DNA of 64,000 nt from Gimesia maris (GTDB taxonomy: Bacteria; Planctomycetota; Planctomycetia; Planctomycetales; Planctomycetaceae). Positions 38,792 through 48,592 of this stretch are shown in pieces. The position numbers and the translations under genes are program-made. Location of the stretch: positions 1,632,001-1,696,000 of the forward strand of contig NZ_CP042910.1 in the NCBI RefSeq assembly GCF_008298035.1, read 5' to 3'. The notes under the pieces were generated by a model. The model was not told the DNA's origin, made no database searches, and saw only the letters and a program-made list of their open reading frames with translations. The stretch's first letter is position 1. Each line of letters starts with the position of its first letter.

Positions 38792-40759
38792 ATGAAATCG
38801 ACCTCTGATTTGAAGTTCAAACTTGTGTGTCTACTGATCGCTGCGGTGCTGGCGGATTGTTGTCCGGAGTGTGGCCCGATATTCGCCGCAGACTCCCCCG
38901 CTGCTGAAGCGATTCCCTTCAGAATTGAAGCCCCGTATGCCTGGAACCGCAGTGATCGCTATGTGCCACCGGATTTTCAGTCTTTTTTTCCGGACGACAA
39001 AGAGGCCGGTAAACAGCTTGACCTGATGCTGGAAGGAAAGCTGAAGGTAACGGGTATTGACCAGCGGCTGTCCCTTATCAGACGTGGGTTGCGGCATTGC
39101 ACGAAGCATCGAACGACATTGCTGGGGCAAGTGGGAAATCAGTATATCTGGAACCGGGAGCAACAGGATCCCCGTGCCATCGAGTTGATGTATCATGCGA
39201 GTGTCTGTGACGATGGTGGAGTTGCTCACTATGCGATGTATCATGGCCCGACGGTAGTGTCACAGCGGTCATCCAACCTCGTGCGGATGCTGATGGAGCA
39301 ATATCCAAAGCTTGATGCGCAGATGCAGCAGCGGATTGCCTGGGGCATGCGAACCTATGGCGACAAAGCACAGACGCGGACGTTGCTGCTGGGGCTGCTC
39401 GAGGATCACCGACAACTGGTTGATTTGACTGTTGCGGGGACACTGGAGATCTGGAAGACGGTGTTTGAGACCGATCCGCCGGAGCTGGGGCGCTTTGATG
39501 ACGTTGGTTTGTGGATGATAGCCTTTCATCGGACGGATGTTTCTGTCACACATCCCCGGGCTGCTGAACTGCTGCGTGAAATGGTTCTCAAGCCGTTGCG
39601 TGGTCAAGAAGAGCTGTTGCTGGAATATGTGACCCGTGTGAATGAAGGGCGAGAGACGGCTGTTGTCCTGTTGAAGGGACTGAAGGCCCGCCGGTTGCTG
39701 GTAGACTATCTTGAAAAACGGAATTATACGGAACTTGATTTCAACGAACTGTTTTCGGCGCGGGTCCTGCAGAAACGTCGTCTTCAGGAGTTTGCGCGAT
39801 TTCTGCCGGTGGATGCTCCTGCCAGCAGGCTGCCTGCTTATACGCGTCCATCTGCAGGTCAGGTTTATGCTTATCAGGCAGCGGAATTTGTAGCTCCCGA
39901 TTATCAGTCCTTCTTCGCAGATGATGTCCAGGCGGGGCAGAAACTGGATGAGCTGTATGAGAACCGGGAAAAACTGGTAATTACAGATCGCGAATTGCTG
40001 GAGTTGTTTCGACGCGGGCTTCGTCGATCCTCTTCACCGAATACAATGTTCGGGTGGATTTCCGGTGCACTGGGCTGGCCCCGTGATCCCCGTCTGACCG
40101 AGATTTTCTATCAGGCGCTCGACCCGAAGGGACCCGAAGATGTGCGGAAGGCCGCTCTCTATTATGGGTTTGGGCTGGGAACCGACAAGACCAGGAATGT
40201 TCTGCGAGCCCTTTTTCACGTCTATATGGCTCCGCCGTTCGACGACACGACCAATCGAAACATGCGGTCGCGAATTTTGTGGAGCGTCCGCGATCATGAA
40301 GATGATAAATACTACCTGTCGACCCTGTTTGCAGAGGCGTTACGCGAGCATGCGAAGCTGTCCGACGTGGCGCTGCAACAGGCTGACAGTGCGTACAAAC
40401 AGCTGACAGGCGAAGATCCACCCAATGCAGATGAATACAGTTCGCGAGGCGTGTACCTTGTCATATTTGGCGATGAGTCGGCGAGTACAGTCCCGGCTTC
40501 AAAGCAATCTGTTTCTCAGAGACTTGGCGAGTCACCGCATCTTCTCGCAAAAAAACATCTGGAGGAAAAGGGGGAGGTCAATGTCATGGTGCTCGTACGG
40601 GGACCTGCCGGGTTGAAGTGGCTGATCGATAATCTGCAGACCGAACCGAAGTTGCCCATCTATTACGCGGGCCTGCTGACCCCTGAGTTGATTGAAAAAG
40701 CGAACAACCTGCAGGAGTTTAAAAAATATCTGCCAGAGGAACCGCCGGGCAAAAATTGA
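38792..40759 (+). CDS. Secreted protein with two related halves, unknown function
   Basis: A 655-residue protein I cannot assign. A signal-type segment (about residues 10-33) starts it. The mature chain repeats itself: a block with PPDFQSFFPDDKEAGKQLD, RRGLRH, and DPRAIELMYHA (about residues 49-145) recurs as APDYQSFFADDVQAGQKLD, RRGLRR, and DPRLTEIFYQA (about 368-445). Both halves are mostly helical, in the style of HEAT/armadillo-like proteins. No catalytic motif is seen. A strong ribosome site (GGAGGAAG) precedes the ATG. It converges on putA with a 17-bp gap. Confidence 0.75.
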   Translation: MKSTSDLKFKLVCLLIAAVLADCCPECGPIFAADSPAAEAIPFRIEAPYAWNRSDRYVPPDFQSFFPDDKEAGKQLDLMLEGKLKVTGIDQRLSLIRRGLRHCTKHRTTLLGQVGNQYIWNREQQDPRAIELMYHASVCDDGGVAHYAMYHGPTVVSQRSSNLVRMLMEQYPKLDAQMQQRIAWGMRTYGDKAQTRTLLLGLLEDHRQLVDLTVAGTLEIWKTVFETDPPELGRFDDVGLWMIAFHRTDVSVTHPRAAELLREMVLKPLRGQEELLLEYVTRVNEGRETAVVLLKGLKARRLLVDYLEKRNYTELDFNELFSARVLQKRRLQEFARFLPVDAPASRLPAYTRPSAGQVYAYQAAEFVAPDYQSFFADDVQAGQKLDELYENREKLVITDRELLELFRRGLRRSSSPNTMFGWISGALGWPRDPRLTEIFYQALDPKGPEDVRKAALYYGFGLGTDKTRNVLRALFHVYMAPPFDDTTNRNMRSRILWSVRDHEDDKYYLSTLFAEALREHAKLSDVALQQADSAYKQLTGEDPPNADEYSSRGVYLVIFGDESASTVPASKQSVSQRLGESPHLLAKKHLEEKGEVNVMVLVRGPAGLKWLIDNLQTEPKLPIYYAGLLTPELIEKANNLQEFKKYLPEEPPGKN

Positions 40760-40776
40760 CGCCGTCTGCAGATTAC

Positions 40777-43700
40777 TTAGTCATCTTCTTCGTCTTCACC
40801 AACTGCCGTCGGCGCGAAGCCGCGACGCATGGTGTTTTCGGTAACGTTGACGGGGACGAGGAACTGCAGCAGGTAATCGGGGCCGCCGGTTTTGCTGCCC
40901 ATGCCTGACATTTTAAAGCCGCCAAACGGGTGGCGTTCGACCATCGCGCCTGTGATGTTGCGATTCAGGTAGATGTTGCCTGCCATCAGTTCCATGCGGG
41001 CTCTCTGCAGGTGAGCCGGGCTGCGACTGTAAATACCGGCCGTGAGGGCATACGGTGTATCGTTGGCGATAGTAATCGCTTCCTCGAAGTCATCGGCTTT
41101 CATGACGGCGAGAACCGGTCCGAAGATTTCTTCCTGCGCGATCTGGCAGGTGGAGTCCACATCGATGAAGATATGGGGCCCGACATAGTAACCTTCCTCA
41201 TCCAGTTCTGAAGTATCGCAGGCGAGCGCCAATGTGGCTTCTTCTTTGCCGATTTCGATGTATTCCTGAATTCGCTGTCGGGCATCCTGATCAATGACCG
41301 GGCCCACGATGGTGCCGGGATCTTCTGCGGGACCGATCTTCAGACTCTTTGTTGCTTCCACCAGGCGACTGACGAAGACGTCGTGGATCGATTCGACCAC
41401 AATCACCCGTGAACAGGCAGAGCATTTCTGGCCAGCGTAGTTGAAGGCGGAATGAATCACACCCAGAACCGCTTCGTCGAGGTCGGCGTCATCATCCACG
41501 ATGATGGCGTTCTTACCGCCCATTTCTGCGACAACCCGTTTGACCATTTTCTGGCGAATGTCTGTATTGGAGGCAGATTCATTGATCGCGAGCCCAACAT
41601 CACGAGAACCGGTGAAGGTGATCATTTCCACGTCCGGGCTGCCGACCAGTTCGGGGCCCACTTCTTCACCGACTCCGGGCAGGAAGTTCACCACGCCATC
41701 GGGGATCCCGGATTCGTGAATCAGATCCATCAGCTTGGCAGCGACAATCGAGGACTGCTCGGCCGGTTTCATGACGACCGTGTTTCCAGTGACCAGGGCG
41801 GCGGCTGTCATGCCAGTCAAAATCGCCAGCGGGAAGTTCCAGGGGGCGATGACGGCTACAGTACCCCGGGGGCGATAGAAGTAAACGTTCTCTTCGCCGG
41901 GCACGTCACAGTGTCGAGGGTCTGAGAGTTTACGCATCTGGTCGGCGTAGTACATGCAGAAGTCAATTGCTTCGACGACGTCGCCATCGGCTTCTTCCCA
42001 GGGCTTGCCGCATTCATAGACAATCCAGGCTGCCAGTTCAAAACGCTTGCGACGCATGTTGGCGGCGATCAGTTCCAAGTATTCGGCGCGGTATTGCGGT
42101 TCGGTTTTTGACCAGCCGGGGAAGGCCCGTCGGGCCGCATCAATGGCGTCGATCGCATCGTCGGCGGAGGCGGAAGAAATCGTTCCCAGCGATTCGGAGA
42201 GGTGCGAAGGATTACGTGATGTGAGGGTGGCTTTGGTGTCGATCGCCCGTCCGTTGATCAGCAGCGGGTATTCTTTGCCGAACTGATCTTCGACCGTTTC
42301 AAGTGCTTCCCGCATTTTCTGGCGTGATTCTTCCAGGCTGAAATCGATGAGTGGTTCGTTCTGGAAATGCTTCTCTTCTGAAGATGCTTTTTTCCGGTTG
42401 GATTTACTGGCGTGATCGGACGGATTCATCATCAAGGTCTCCAGGTTGACGTGCTCGCTAAAGCTTTGTCGAAGGAATGAGTCGTTAGAAGTGTTTTCCA
42501 GCAGGCGGCGGACCAGGTAGGCCATGCCGGGAATCAGTTCGCCAAACGGCGTGTAAATGCGGACTCGATGGCCCATCTCCGCAAAGACCTGTGCCTGCTC
42601 TTTGCCCATCCCGTACAGCATTTGAATTTCATACGCGGAAGGGGGGACGTCCAGTTCGTGTGCGACGGCGATCGCATGTGCCAGGCTCCGCATGTTGTGG
42701 CTGCCAAATGCAGGTTTGAGCCACTGGAAGTTTTGCAGCAGGATCTGTGTCAGCTTTTCATAGTTCGCATCCGACTCCCATTTTTCCTGGTAGACAGGGA
42801 TGGGCCAGTTGCGGTACTGGGACGTGATCGTTTCGTAATCCCAGTAAGCGCCTTTAACCAGCCGGACCCAGACAGGGGTCTTGCGTTTTTTGACCCATTT
42901 CAAGAGATCCATCAGGTCGGCTTCCGCCTGGGGCTGATAGGCCTGGATCACGATGCCGGCGTTGTCGAAGTCGCGGAATTCCTTTTCCATCAGCGTCTGC
43001 TTGAAGATTTCCAGCGTGAGTGGCTTATAGGAATTCTGTTCCATGTCAACGTGCAGGTAGGCATCGTATTTCATGGCATGTCGCAGCAGGGTTCGCAGCC
43101 GAGGCTGAACCGCTGCCATCGTACCGACAGGATCGGTTGGTTTGAACTGGCTGCAGAGGGCTGAGAGCTTAATCGAAACATTGGTGCGGGGCAGGTGGCC
43201 CTGGTTGTCCCAGTCGAGTTGCACATTTTCGGACCATTTGCGAACGCGGGGGGCCAGGCCCCTGATCAGGTCGAGATACGACTGCAGATAGGCTTCGGCT
43301 TCGACTTCACTGATAACAGCTTCCCCCAGCAGGTCCAGGGTGAAGGTGAAGTTTTCGCTGCGAAGTCGATCGACGGTGCGGTGAACTTCATCGACTGTTG
43401 ATCCAGCGATAAACCGGCTGGCCATGCGGCGGGCATTGGAGCGGGCGTTCAGCGCAAGGGCTCTGCCGAGAACCGAGTTCGGCGTCGACAGTTCCAGGCC
43501 GATCCGGGCCGCCCAGGGAAGGTGCTTGCGAACATCTTCAAAATATTCGTGCAGATGCCTGACGATCGATTCATGCGAGCGAAGCATGGGCAGGACATCC
43601 ACGAAGCGGAACATCTGCACTTTGACCGACTCATCGGCCATGGCCCAGGATAGAATTCGATCGTCCCACCAGCGTTTTTCGAACATGGTCGGTTCGCGGC

Positions 43701-43791
43701 GCTCCAGCAGACCCCAGATCTGCTCGCCGAGTTCCTGCGTTCGCTGCTCAAAATTCTGGTTCGAGATGGAAGACGCTTTTTTTCGTGCCAC
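40777..43791 (-). CDS. putA: Bifunctional proline dehydrogenase/L-glutamate gamma-semialdehyde dehydrogenase
   Basis: Oxidises proline to glutamate in two steps, using FAD and then NAD+. The 1004-residue product starts with a proline dehydrogenase barrel (RLVKGAYWDYE at about 320, YGMGKEQ at about 400) and continues with an aldehyde dehydrogenase domain (PWNFPLAILTG, ITFTGSRDVG, catalytic GQKCSACSR with C790). The N-terminal ribbon-helix-helix DNA-binding domain of the enterobacterial PutA is absent, so it is not expected to repress its own gene. ProDH and P5CDH in one chain allow channelling of the intermediate. No proline transporter gene is adjacent. Confidence 0.94.
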   Translation of the reverse strand: MARKKASSISNQNFEQRTQELGEQIWGLLERREPTMFEKRWWDDRILSWAMADESVKVQMFRFVDVLPMLRSHESIVRHLHEYFEDVRKHLPWAARIGLELSTPNSVLGRALALNARSNARRMASRFIAGSTVDEVHRTVDRLRSENFTFTLDLLGEAVISEVEAEAYLQSYLDLIRGLAPRVRKWSENVQLDWDNQGHLPRTNVSIKLSALCSQFKPTDPVGTMAAVQPRLRTLLRHAMKYDAYLHVDMEQNSYKPLTLEIFKQTLMEKEFRDFDNAGIVIQAYQPQAEADLMDLLKWVKKRKTPVWVRLVKGAYWDYETITSQYRNWPIPVYQEKWESDANYEKLTQILLQNFQWLKPAFGSHNMRSLAHAIAVAHELDVPPSAYEIQMLYGMGKEQAQVFAEMGHRVRIYTPFGELIPGMAYLVRRLLENTSNDSFLRQSFSEHVNLETLMMNPSDHASKSNRKKASSEEKHFQNEPLIDFSLEESRQKMREALETVEDQFGKEYPLLINGRAIDTKATLTSRNPSHLSESLGTISSASADDAIDAIDAARRAFPGWSKTEPQYRAEYLELIAANMRRKRFELAAWIVYECGKPWEEADGDVVEAIDFCMYYADQMRKLSDPRHCDVPGEENVYFYRPRGTVAVIAPWNFPLAILTGMTAAALVTGNTVVMKPAEQSSIVAAKLMDLIHESGIPDGVVNFLPGVGEEVGPELVGSPDVEMITFTGSRDVGLAINESASNTDIRQKMVKRVVAEMGGKNAIIVDDDADLDEAVLGVIHSAFNYAGQKCSACSRVIVVESIHDVFVSRLVEATKSLKIGPAEDPGTIVGPVIDQDARQRIQEYIEIGKEEATLALACDTSELDEEGYYVGPHIFIDVDSTCQIAQEEIFGPVLAVMKADDFEEAITIANDTPYALTAGIYSRSPAHLQRARMELMAGNIYLNRNITGAMVERHPFGGFKMSGMGSKTGGPDYLLQFLVPVNVTENTMRRGFAPTAVGEDEEDD

Positions 43792-44312
43792 TTATATAAC
43801 CTGCCTCTGAGTGCAGACTGCACTTTTCTGTGTCGCGGTATTAATGATTAAGATTGAACTGAGACCACTGGACAGGGGAGTTAACTGGTGGAAAGGCCCC
43901 ATTCAATCGACATCCTGTCAGTAATACTCTTACGTAAACACTCCCTTGAGTGTTGGGGGCTGGCCTCTCATCGTACGGGGCTCTATGACCCGAAATATTC
44001 GTATATGATGTTAACTGCAAGCAGGTTACCAAATCCGCATAGGTGAGGTAAGTGTTGCGGGTCAGGCAATCGGAAGTTTTCTGCTTCGATGCAGGCAAAT
44101 CGGACTTGTCAGGCGGGGGAGAGACTTTATTCTTAAGGAAATTCTAAAATTAAAAAATTAGGTCGCCAGTTCCTCTTTCGTTGCATTGATGTTAGTTGAC
44201 AGGTGATTGATAATAAAGTCAAAGTGATACTCGATGACCAGTCTGAAATTCGCTTTCGAATCAAAGCCGAATAGAGGATTGTCTGGACAATTAGGAGAGG
44301 GATGAACCTGCG
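43792..44312. other. Intergenic region between putA and molybdenum hydroxylase operon
   Basis: A 521-bp stretch with divergent transcription. A small hairpin AACACTC / GAGTGTT with loop CCTT (43937-43954) lies upstream of putA; a TTGACA hexamer at 44196-44201 lacks a -10 at the right distance. Short frames in both strands have no support. Confidence 0.4.
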
Positions 44313-45182
44313 ATGCGTGACTTTGAATATGAAGCCCCCACTTCACTGGCAGACGCCGTTGGTCTGCTGGCTAAAAGTAATGGGAATGCCCGCCCGCTCG
44401 CGGGGGGAACCGATTTAATTGACCATGTCCGGACCGGCAGATTATCGACGGATCTGATTGTCGATCTGAAAAAGATCCCCGAACTGATGGCGTTGGAAGA
44501 GAACGACGCCGGCCTGCGTCTGGGAGCGGCAGTGCCGTGCTACCAGATCTACAACCATCCGGGAATTCTGGAAAACTACACGGCAATCGCTGACAGCAGC
44601 AATATTATTGGTGGCATGCAGATTCAGAACCGGGCCAGCGTCGGAGGCAACCTGGCGAACGCCGGTGCCGCAGCGGATTCGACTCCCGCGTTGATCGCCC
44701 TGGATGCAATTGTGGTGATTCAGGGCCCTTCCGGAACCAGAGAAGTTCCCGTCGATCAGTTCTGCACGGGACCGGGTAAAAATATTCTGGAACCAGGTGA
44801 AATTATCGTCGAGCTCAAATTCCCGCCACGACCTGCACACAGCGGTTCCCATTACCGGCGGTTCATTCCCCGCAATGAAATGGATATCGCAGTGGTTGGC
44901 GTAGGTGCCGCTGTCGTTCTGGATGAGAGTGGTGAAAACTTCGTCTCAGCCCGCATTGGATTGGGCGCGGTCGCCGCAAAACCATTTTATGCCCAGGAAG
45001 CCAGCGAACTGCTGACCGGCCAGCCTGTGAGTGATGAGACGATCAAAAAAGCAGGCGAGGCGGCCCGCTCCGTGATCCATCCGATTACGGACATGCGGGG
45101 AACGGAAGAGTTCCGCCTGCATGTGACGGGCGTACTGACCGAACGTGTTTTGAAAAAAGCGGTCGAGCGTGCTCGCGGCTAG
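44313..45182 (+). CDS. FAD-binding subunit of a molybdenum hydroxylase
   Basis: Medium subunit (CoxM/xanthine dehydrogenase FAD type), 289 residues. FAD-binding motifs ARPLAGGTDL (about residue 27-38) and GGMQIQNRASVGGNLANA (about 100-117) are present, followed by the CO-dehydrogenase flavoprotein C-terminal domain. It accepts electrons from the Fe-S subunit and passes them to an external acceptor. The ATG at 44313 gives a typical N-terminus (MRDFEYEAPTS). It begins an M-S-L operon that ends with a MoaD-like gene. Confidence 0.92.
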   Translation: MRDFEYEAPTSLADAVGLLAKSNGNARPLAGGTDLIDHVRTGRLSTDLIVDLKKIPELMALEENDAGLRLGAAVPCYQIYNHPGILENYTAIADSSNIIGGMQIQNRASVGGNLANAGAAADSTPALIALDAIVVIQGPSGTREVPVDQFCTGPGKNILEPGEIIVELKFPPRPAHSGSHYRRFIPRNEMDIAVVGVGAAVVLDESGENFVSARIGLGAVAAKPFYAQEASELLTGQPVSDETIKKAGEAARSVIHPITDMRGTEEFRLHVTGVLTERVLKKAVERARG

Positions 45183-45253
45183 GTCACCCGCTGTCTGATG
45201 TCTCACTCACTCAATAAAATAATAATCGATCATTTTTTAATAAGGACTTTTCG

Positions 45254-45760
45254 ATGGCGAAGAAACGGATCGTAACCGCGACTGTCAATGGGCGTGAAGA
45301 GGAATTCCTCTGCCAGCCCCGGCAGACATTGCTCGAAGTCTTACGAAATACGCTGAATCTGACCGGTGCCAAAGAAGGTTGCTCGAACGGCAACTGCGGT
45401 GCCTGTTCCGTGGTGATTGACGGGAAAGCCATCAATACCTGTATGGTGCTGGCCGTGGAAGCGGATGGTGCCAACATTGAAACGATTGAAGGTCTGGCGC
45501 CCGGCGATGGCCTGGATCCGCTGCAGGAAGCGTTTCTGGAAAACGCGGCGCTGCAGTGTGGAATCTGCACTCCCGGTTATATCATGGCAGCCAAGGCATT
45601 TCTGGATGAGAACCCGAATCCCACCGAAGAAGAAATTCGTTTTTCGATGGCGGGCAATCTGTGCCGTTGCACCGGTTACGACAAAATCGTGCGTGCTATC
45701 CAGCAGGCTGCAGAAACTCGGTGTGCTCAATCTGCCTCATGTGAGAAGGAGACTGTCTAA
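45254..45760 (+). CDS. [2Fe-2S] subunit of a molybdenum hydroxylase
   Basis: Small subunit with two [2Fe-2S] clusters, 168 residues. The plant-ferredoxin type site is CSNGNCGACSVVIDGKAINTC (the four cysteines spread over 21 residues, starting near 44), and the second, helical site uses CGICTPGY (about 106) and CRCTGY (about 138). It relays electrons between the molybdenum and FAD subunits. Its stop overlaps the start of the next gene by one base (TAATG), implying translational coupling. Confidence 0.95.
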   Translation: MAKKRIVTATVNGREEEFLCQPRQTLLEVLRNTLNLTGAKEGCSNGNCGACSVVIDGKAINTCMVLAVEADGANIETIEGLAPGDGLDPLQEAFLENAALQCGICTPGYIMAAKAFLDENPNPTEEEIRFSMAGNLCRCTGYDKIVRAIQQAAETRCAQSASCEKETV

Positions 45761-48054
45761 TGGCGACCATTGATGAAACCAGAACCGCAGAAGGTAGCGA
45801 AGAGACTCCTCAATATAAGGTGATTGGCACCCGGCCGATTCGTCATGACGGCGCTGATAAAGTTACCGGTCGTGCGTTGTACGGTGCGGATATCAAAGTC
45901 AAAGGCATGATTTACGGTGCAGTGCTGCGGAGCCCGCATGCCCATGCCAACATTAAATCGATCGATACCTCAAAAGCTGAAGCTTTCCCAGGTGTGCGTG
46001 CCGTCGTCACCAGTGCGGATCTGCCGGAGCCCGGCGATAAAATTGCCGAGCTGGGAGAAGGGGCTGTCGTCCTCAACCATCTGAGCAGCAACAATCTGGC
46101 CCGCACCAAAGTGCTTTACAAAGGGCACGCAGTCGCTGCGGTTGCCGCCGACAATCTGCATATCGCACAGGAAGCAGCCAACCTGATTGAAGTCGAATAT
46201 GAAGTGCTGCCACCCGTGCTGGATGTGCTGAAAGCGATGGAAGATTCGGCACCTGTTTTGAATCCTGATGTGCGGACGGAAGAAGCCTCTACGGGTGAAA
46301 AAGGGGACAAGCCTAGTAATGTCGCCAAGCATATTGTGTTCGAAAAAGGGGATCTCGAAAAAGGATTCGCCGACGCGAAATATGTTGTCGAACGCGAATT
46401 CCGCACATCGACCGTGCACCAGGGGTATATCGAACCACACGTTGCGACCGTATTGTGGAATAACGATGGTCAGATTACCGTCTGGACTCCGACTCAAGGC
46501 ACGTTTTCGGTCCGCTCGCAGATGGCAGAGTTGTTGCATGTGCCTCTGGCCCGCGTGAAAGTGGTCCCTGCAGAAATTGGCGGGGGGTTTGGTGGCAAGA
46601 TCTCCGTTTATCTTGCACCAGCGGCTGCAGTCTTATCCCGTAAAGCAGGTGTTCCCGTTCAAATTGTGATGGACCGGGCAGACGTGCTGCAGGCAACTGG
46701 CCCCACCCCCGGTTCCTTTATCCGAATCAAGATGGGCGTCGATGCTGACGGACGTCTCACCGCCGCCGAGGCCTGGATGGCTTATGAGGCAGGCGGTTAT
46801 CCCGGTTCTCCGATTGGCGCCGGTGCGATGTGTGTCTTCTCCTGCTATGACATTCCCAATGGTCGCGTGGAAGGTTATGACGTTTGCGTCAACAAACCGC
46901 GTACCAATGCGTATCGCGCGCCGGGAGCGACCAACGCCGCGTTCGCGACGGAAACCGTTGTGGATGAACTGTGCGAACAACTGGGCATGGAACCGGTAGA
47001 ATTTCGCCTGCTCAACGCTTCGAAAGAAGGGACACGCCGGATTGATGGCGTGACGTATCCCCGCATCGGCCTGGTCGAAACACTGGAAGCCATCAAGAAC
47101 AGCGAGCATTACAATACGCCGCTGACTGGTCCAAATCAGGGACGGGGCATTGGCTCCGGTTTCTGGTTTAACGCGGGATTGAAATCAGCCGTGACCGCGA
47201 CCGTCAATTCGGATGGCTCTGTTGGTCTGCTGGAAGGTTCGACGGATATTGGTGGTTCCCGGACCGCGATTGCCATGCAGTTCGCGGAAGCAATTGGACT
47301 GGCAGCAGAAGACATTAAACCGGCAGTGGTCGATACGGACAGTGTGGGCTATACCGATGTGACTGGCGGAAGCCGCGTGACGTACGCGACGGGCTGGGCC
47401 GCTTATGAAGCCGCCCAGGACCTGAAGCGGCAGATCGTCAGCCGAGCCGCTGAACTGTGGGAAGTGGATCCCGATCTCGTTTCCTACGAAGACGGTTCTG
47501 TGATTGGTCCGGACAAGTCGATGACCTTCAAGGAAATTGCCATCGAGTTATCTCTGGGAGGTGAGCCGCTGGTGGGACGTGGTGTCTCCAATCACAACGA
47601 GCCCGGCGGCGCGTTCGGTACACATTTAGTGGACGTGGAAGTCGATCCTAATACCGGGAAAGTAGACATTCTGCGTTACACCGCCGCCCAGGACTGTGGT
47701 ACCGCGATACATCCTGCGTATGTTGAAGGACAGATTCAGGGGGGAGCCGTGCAGGGGATTGGCTGGGGGTTGAACGAAGAATACTGGTACGACGAAGCAG
47801 GCAGCATGCGAAATGCTAACTTCCTCGATTACCGGATTCCGACCTGCTATGACCTGCCGATGATCGATGCGATTATTGTGGAAGTCCCTAACCCGGGACA
47901 TCCCTACGGTGTGCGTGGCGTGGGAGAAGTTCCCATCGTGCCACCACCGGCGGCTCTGGAAGCAGCAATTCACAACGCCGTCGGCGTGCGGATGTATGAA
48001 CTGCCGATGTCGCCGCCACGGGTTCTGCATGAACTGTTGAAAAAAGAATCCTGA
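45760..48054 (+). CDS. Molybdopterin-binding large subunit of a molybdenum hydroxylase
   Basis: Catalytic subunit of 764 residues of the xanthine dehydrogenase family. GGGFGGK near residue 270 is the molybdopterin contact loop. The active-site loop reads AYRAPG (residues 384-389), not AYRCSFR, so it is not an aerobic form I CO dehydrogenase. The closing VRGVGEVPIVPPPAALEAA segment holds the active-site glutamate of the family. The most likely job is hydroxylation of an aldehyde, purine or other heteroaromatic compound, but the substrate is unknown. It is followed by a MoaD-like gene after 18 bp. Confidence 0.93.
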   Translation: MATIDETRTAEGSEETPQYKVIGTRPIRHDGADKVTGRALYGADIKVKGMIYGAVLRSPHAHANIKSIDTSKAEAFPGVRAVVTSADLPEPGDKIAELGEGAVVLNHLSSNNLARTKVLYKGHAVAAVAADNLHIAQEAANLIEVEYEVLPPVLDVLKAMEDSAPVLNPDVRTEEASTGEKGDKPSNVAKHIVFEKGDLEKGFADAKYVVEREFRTSTVHQGYIEPHVATVLWNNDGQITVWTPTQGTFSVRSQMAELLHVPLARVKVVPAEIGGGFGGKISVYLAPAAAVLSRKAGVPVQIVMDRADVLQATGPTPGSFIRIKMGVDADGRLTAAEAWMAYEAGGYPGSPIGAGAMCVFSCYDIPNGRVEGYDVCVNKPRTNAYRAPGATNAAFATETVVDELCEQLGMEPVEFRLLNASKEGTRRIDGVTYPRIGLVETLEAIKNSEHYNTPLTGPNQGRGIGSGFWFNAGLKSAVTATVNSDGSVGLLEGSTDIGGSRTAIAMQFAEAIGLAAEDIKPAVVDTDSVGYTDVTGGSRVTYATGWAAYEAAQDLKRQIVSRAAELWEVDPDLVSYEDGSVIGPDKSMTFKEIAIELSLGGEPLVGRGVSNHNEPGGAFGTHLVDVEVDPNTGKVDILRYTAAQDCGTAIHPAYVEGQIQGGAVQGIGWGLNEEYWYDEAGSMRNANFLDYRIPTCYDLPMIDAIIVEVPNPGHPYGVRGVGEVPIVPPPAALEAAIHNAVGVRMYELPMSPPRVLHELLKKES

Positions 48055-48072
48055 TCAGGAACGGAAGCTGAT

Positions 48073-48336
48073 ATGCCTCGTCTGTTTATTCCTCCGCTGC
48101 TCAAACCCTATTGCAAAGGGGCAGCAGAAGTTGTTGTGGAAGGAACGACCGTCAGGGAAGCGGTTGAGTCTTTAGACGAGTTGTATCCCGGCGTCAAAGA
48201 GCGACTCTGCCCTGAGGGCACACTCAGGGCAGGGCTCGCGGTGACCGTCGATCAGAACGTGACCCCCCGCGGGCTCTCACAGAAGGTGACCCCTGAAAGT
48301 GAAATTCACTTTCTACCCGCAATTGGCGGCGGGTAA
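48073..48336 (+). CDS. MoaD/ThiS-family sulfur-carrier-like protein
   Basis: An 87-residue ubiquitin-like protein ending in GGG, the C-terminal glycines needed for thiocarboxylation in the MoaD/ThiS family. In molybdopterin synthase the small subunit delivers sulfur to the cofactor. Its place directly after the hydroxylase large subunit suggests a dedicated role in making or sulfurating the molybdenum cofactor. Neither moaE nor moeB-type genes are next to it. A REP-like fragment starts only six bases after its stop codon. Confidence 0.8.
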   Translation: MPRLFIPPLLKPYCKGAAEVVVEGTTVREAVESLDELYPGVKERLCPEGTLRAGLAVTVDQNVTPRGLSQKVTPESEIHFLPAIGGG

Positions 48337-48342
48337 TCTTCT

Positions 48343-48354
48343 CCGGTACCACCC
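48343..48354 (+). repeat. A0: 3' end fragment of REP-like element
   Basis: CCGGTACCACCC, identical to the outer end of the full elements, beginning six bases after the stop of the moaD-like gene. A 26-nt linker follows before unit A1. Confidence 0.75.
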
Positions 48355-48380
48355 AATAAATAATTGAAACCAACTTTTTC

Positions 48381-48565
48381 GGGTGGCCCCGGATGTAATC
48401 CGGGGTTGTCGTAGACAACAGGAGGTTGCAGAGATAGTGATGTCTGGTGTGAGAAGTCGCCTCACTTTCTGAACTGAAGAGGTAGGCAGCATTGCTTTGA
48501 ATCGATCATTTCAACTGAGACCTCCTGCTCGCTGCGCTCGTACCGGATTACATCCGGTATCACCC
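48381..48565 (+). repeat. A1: BIME-like element (about 185 bp)
   Basis: Starts GGGTGGCCCCGGATG and ends CATCCGGTATCACCC. It contains the two terminal palindromes in inverted orientation, plus AGGAGGT near the left end and ACCTCCT near the right. The middle is the most diverged of all copies (ATAGTGATGTCTGG region), suggesting it is an older copy. A 27-nt linker separates it from A2. Confidence 0.88.
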
Positions 48566-48592
48566 GATATATTATAGGAATCAACAACTTCC

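Noticed and set aside
45760-48054. Aerobic CO dehydrogenase (CoxL)
   Set aside because: The active-site loop is AYRAPG and lacks the AYRCSFR cysteine required for the form I Cu-Mo centre.
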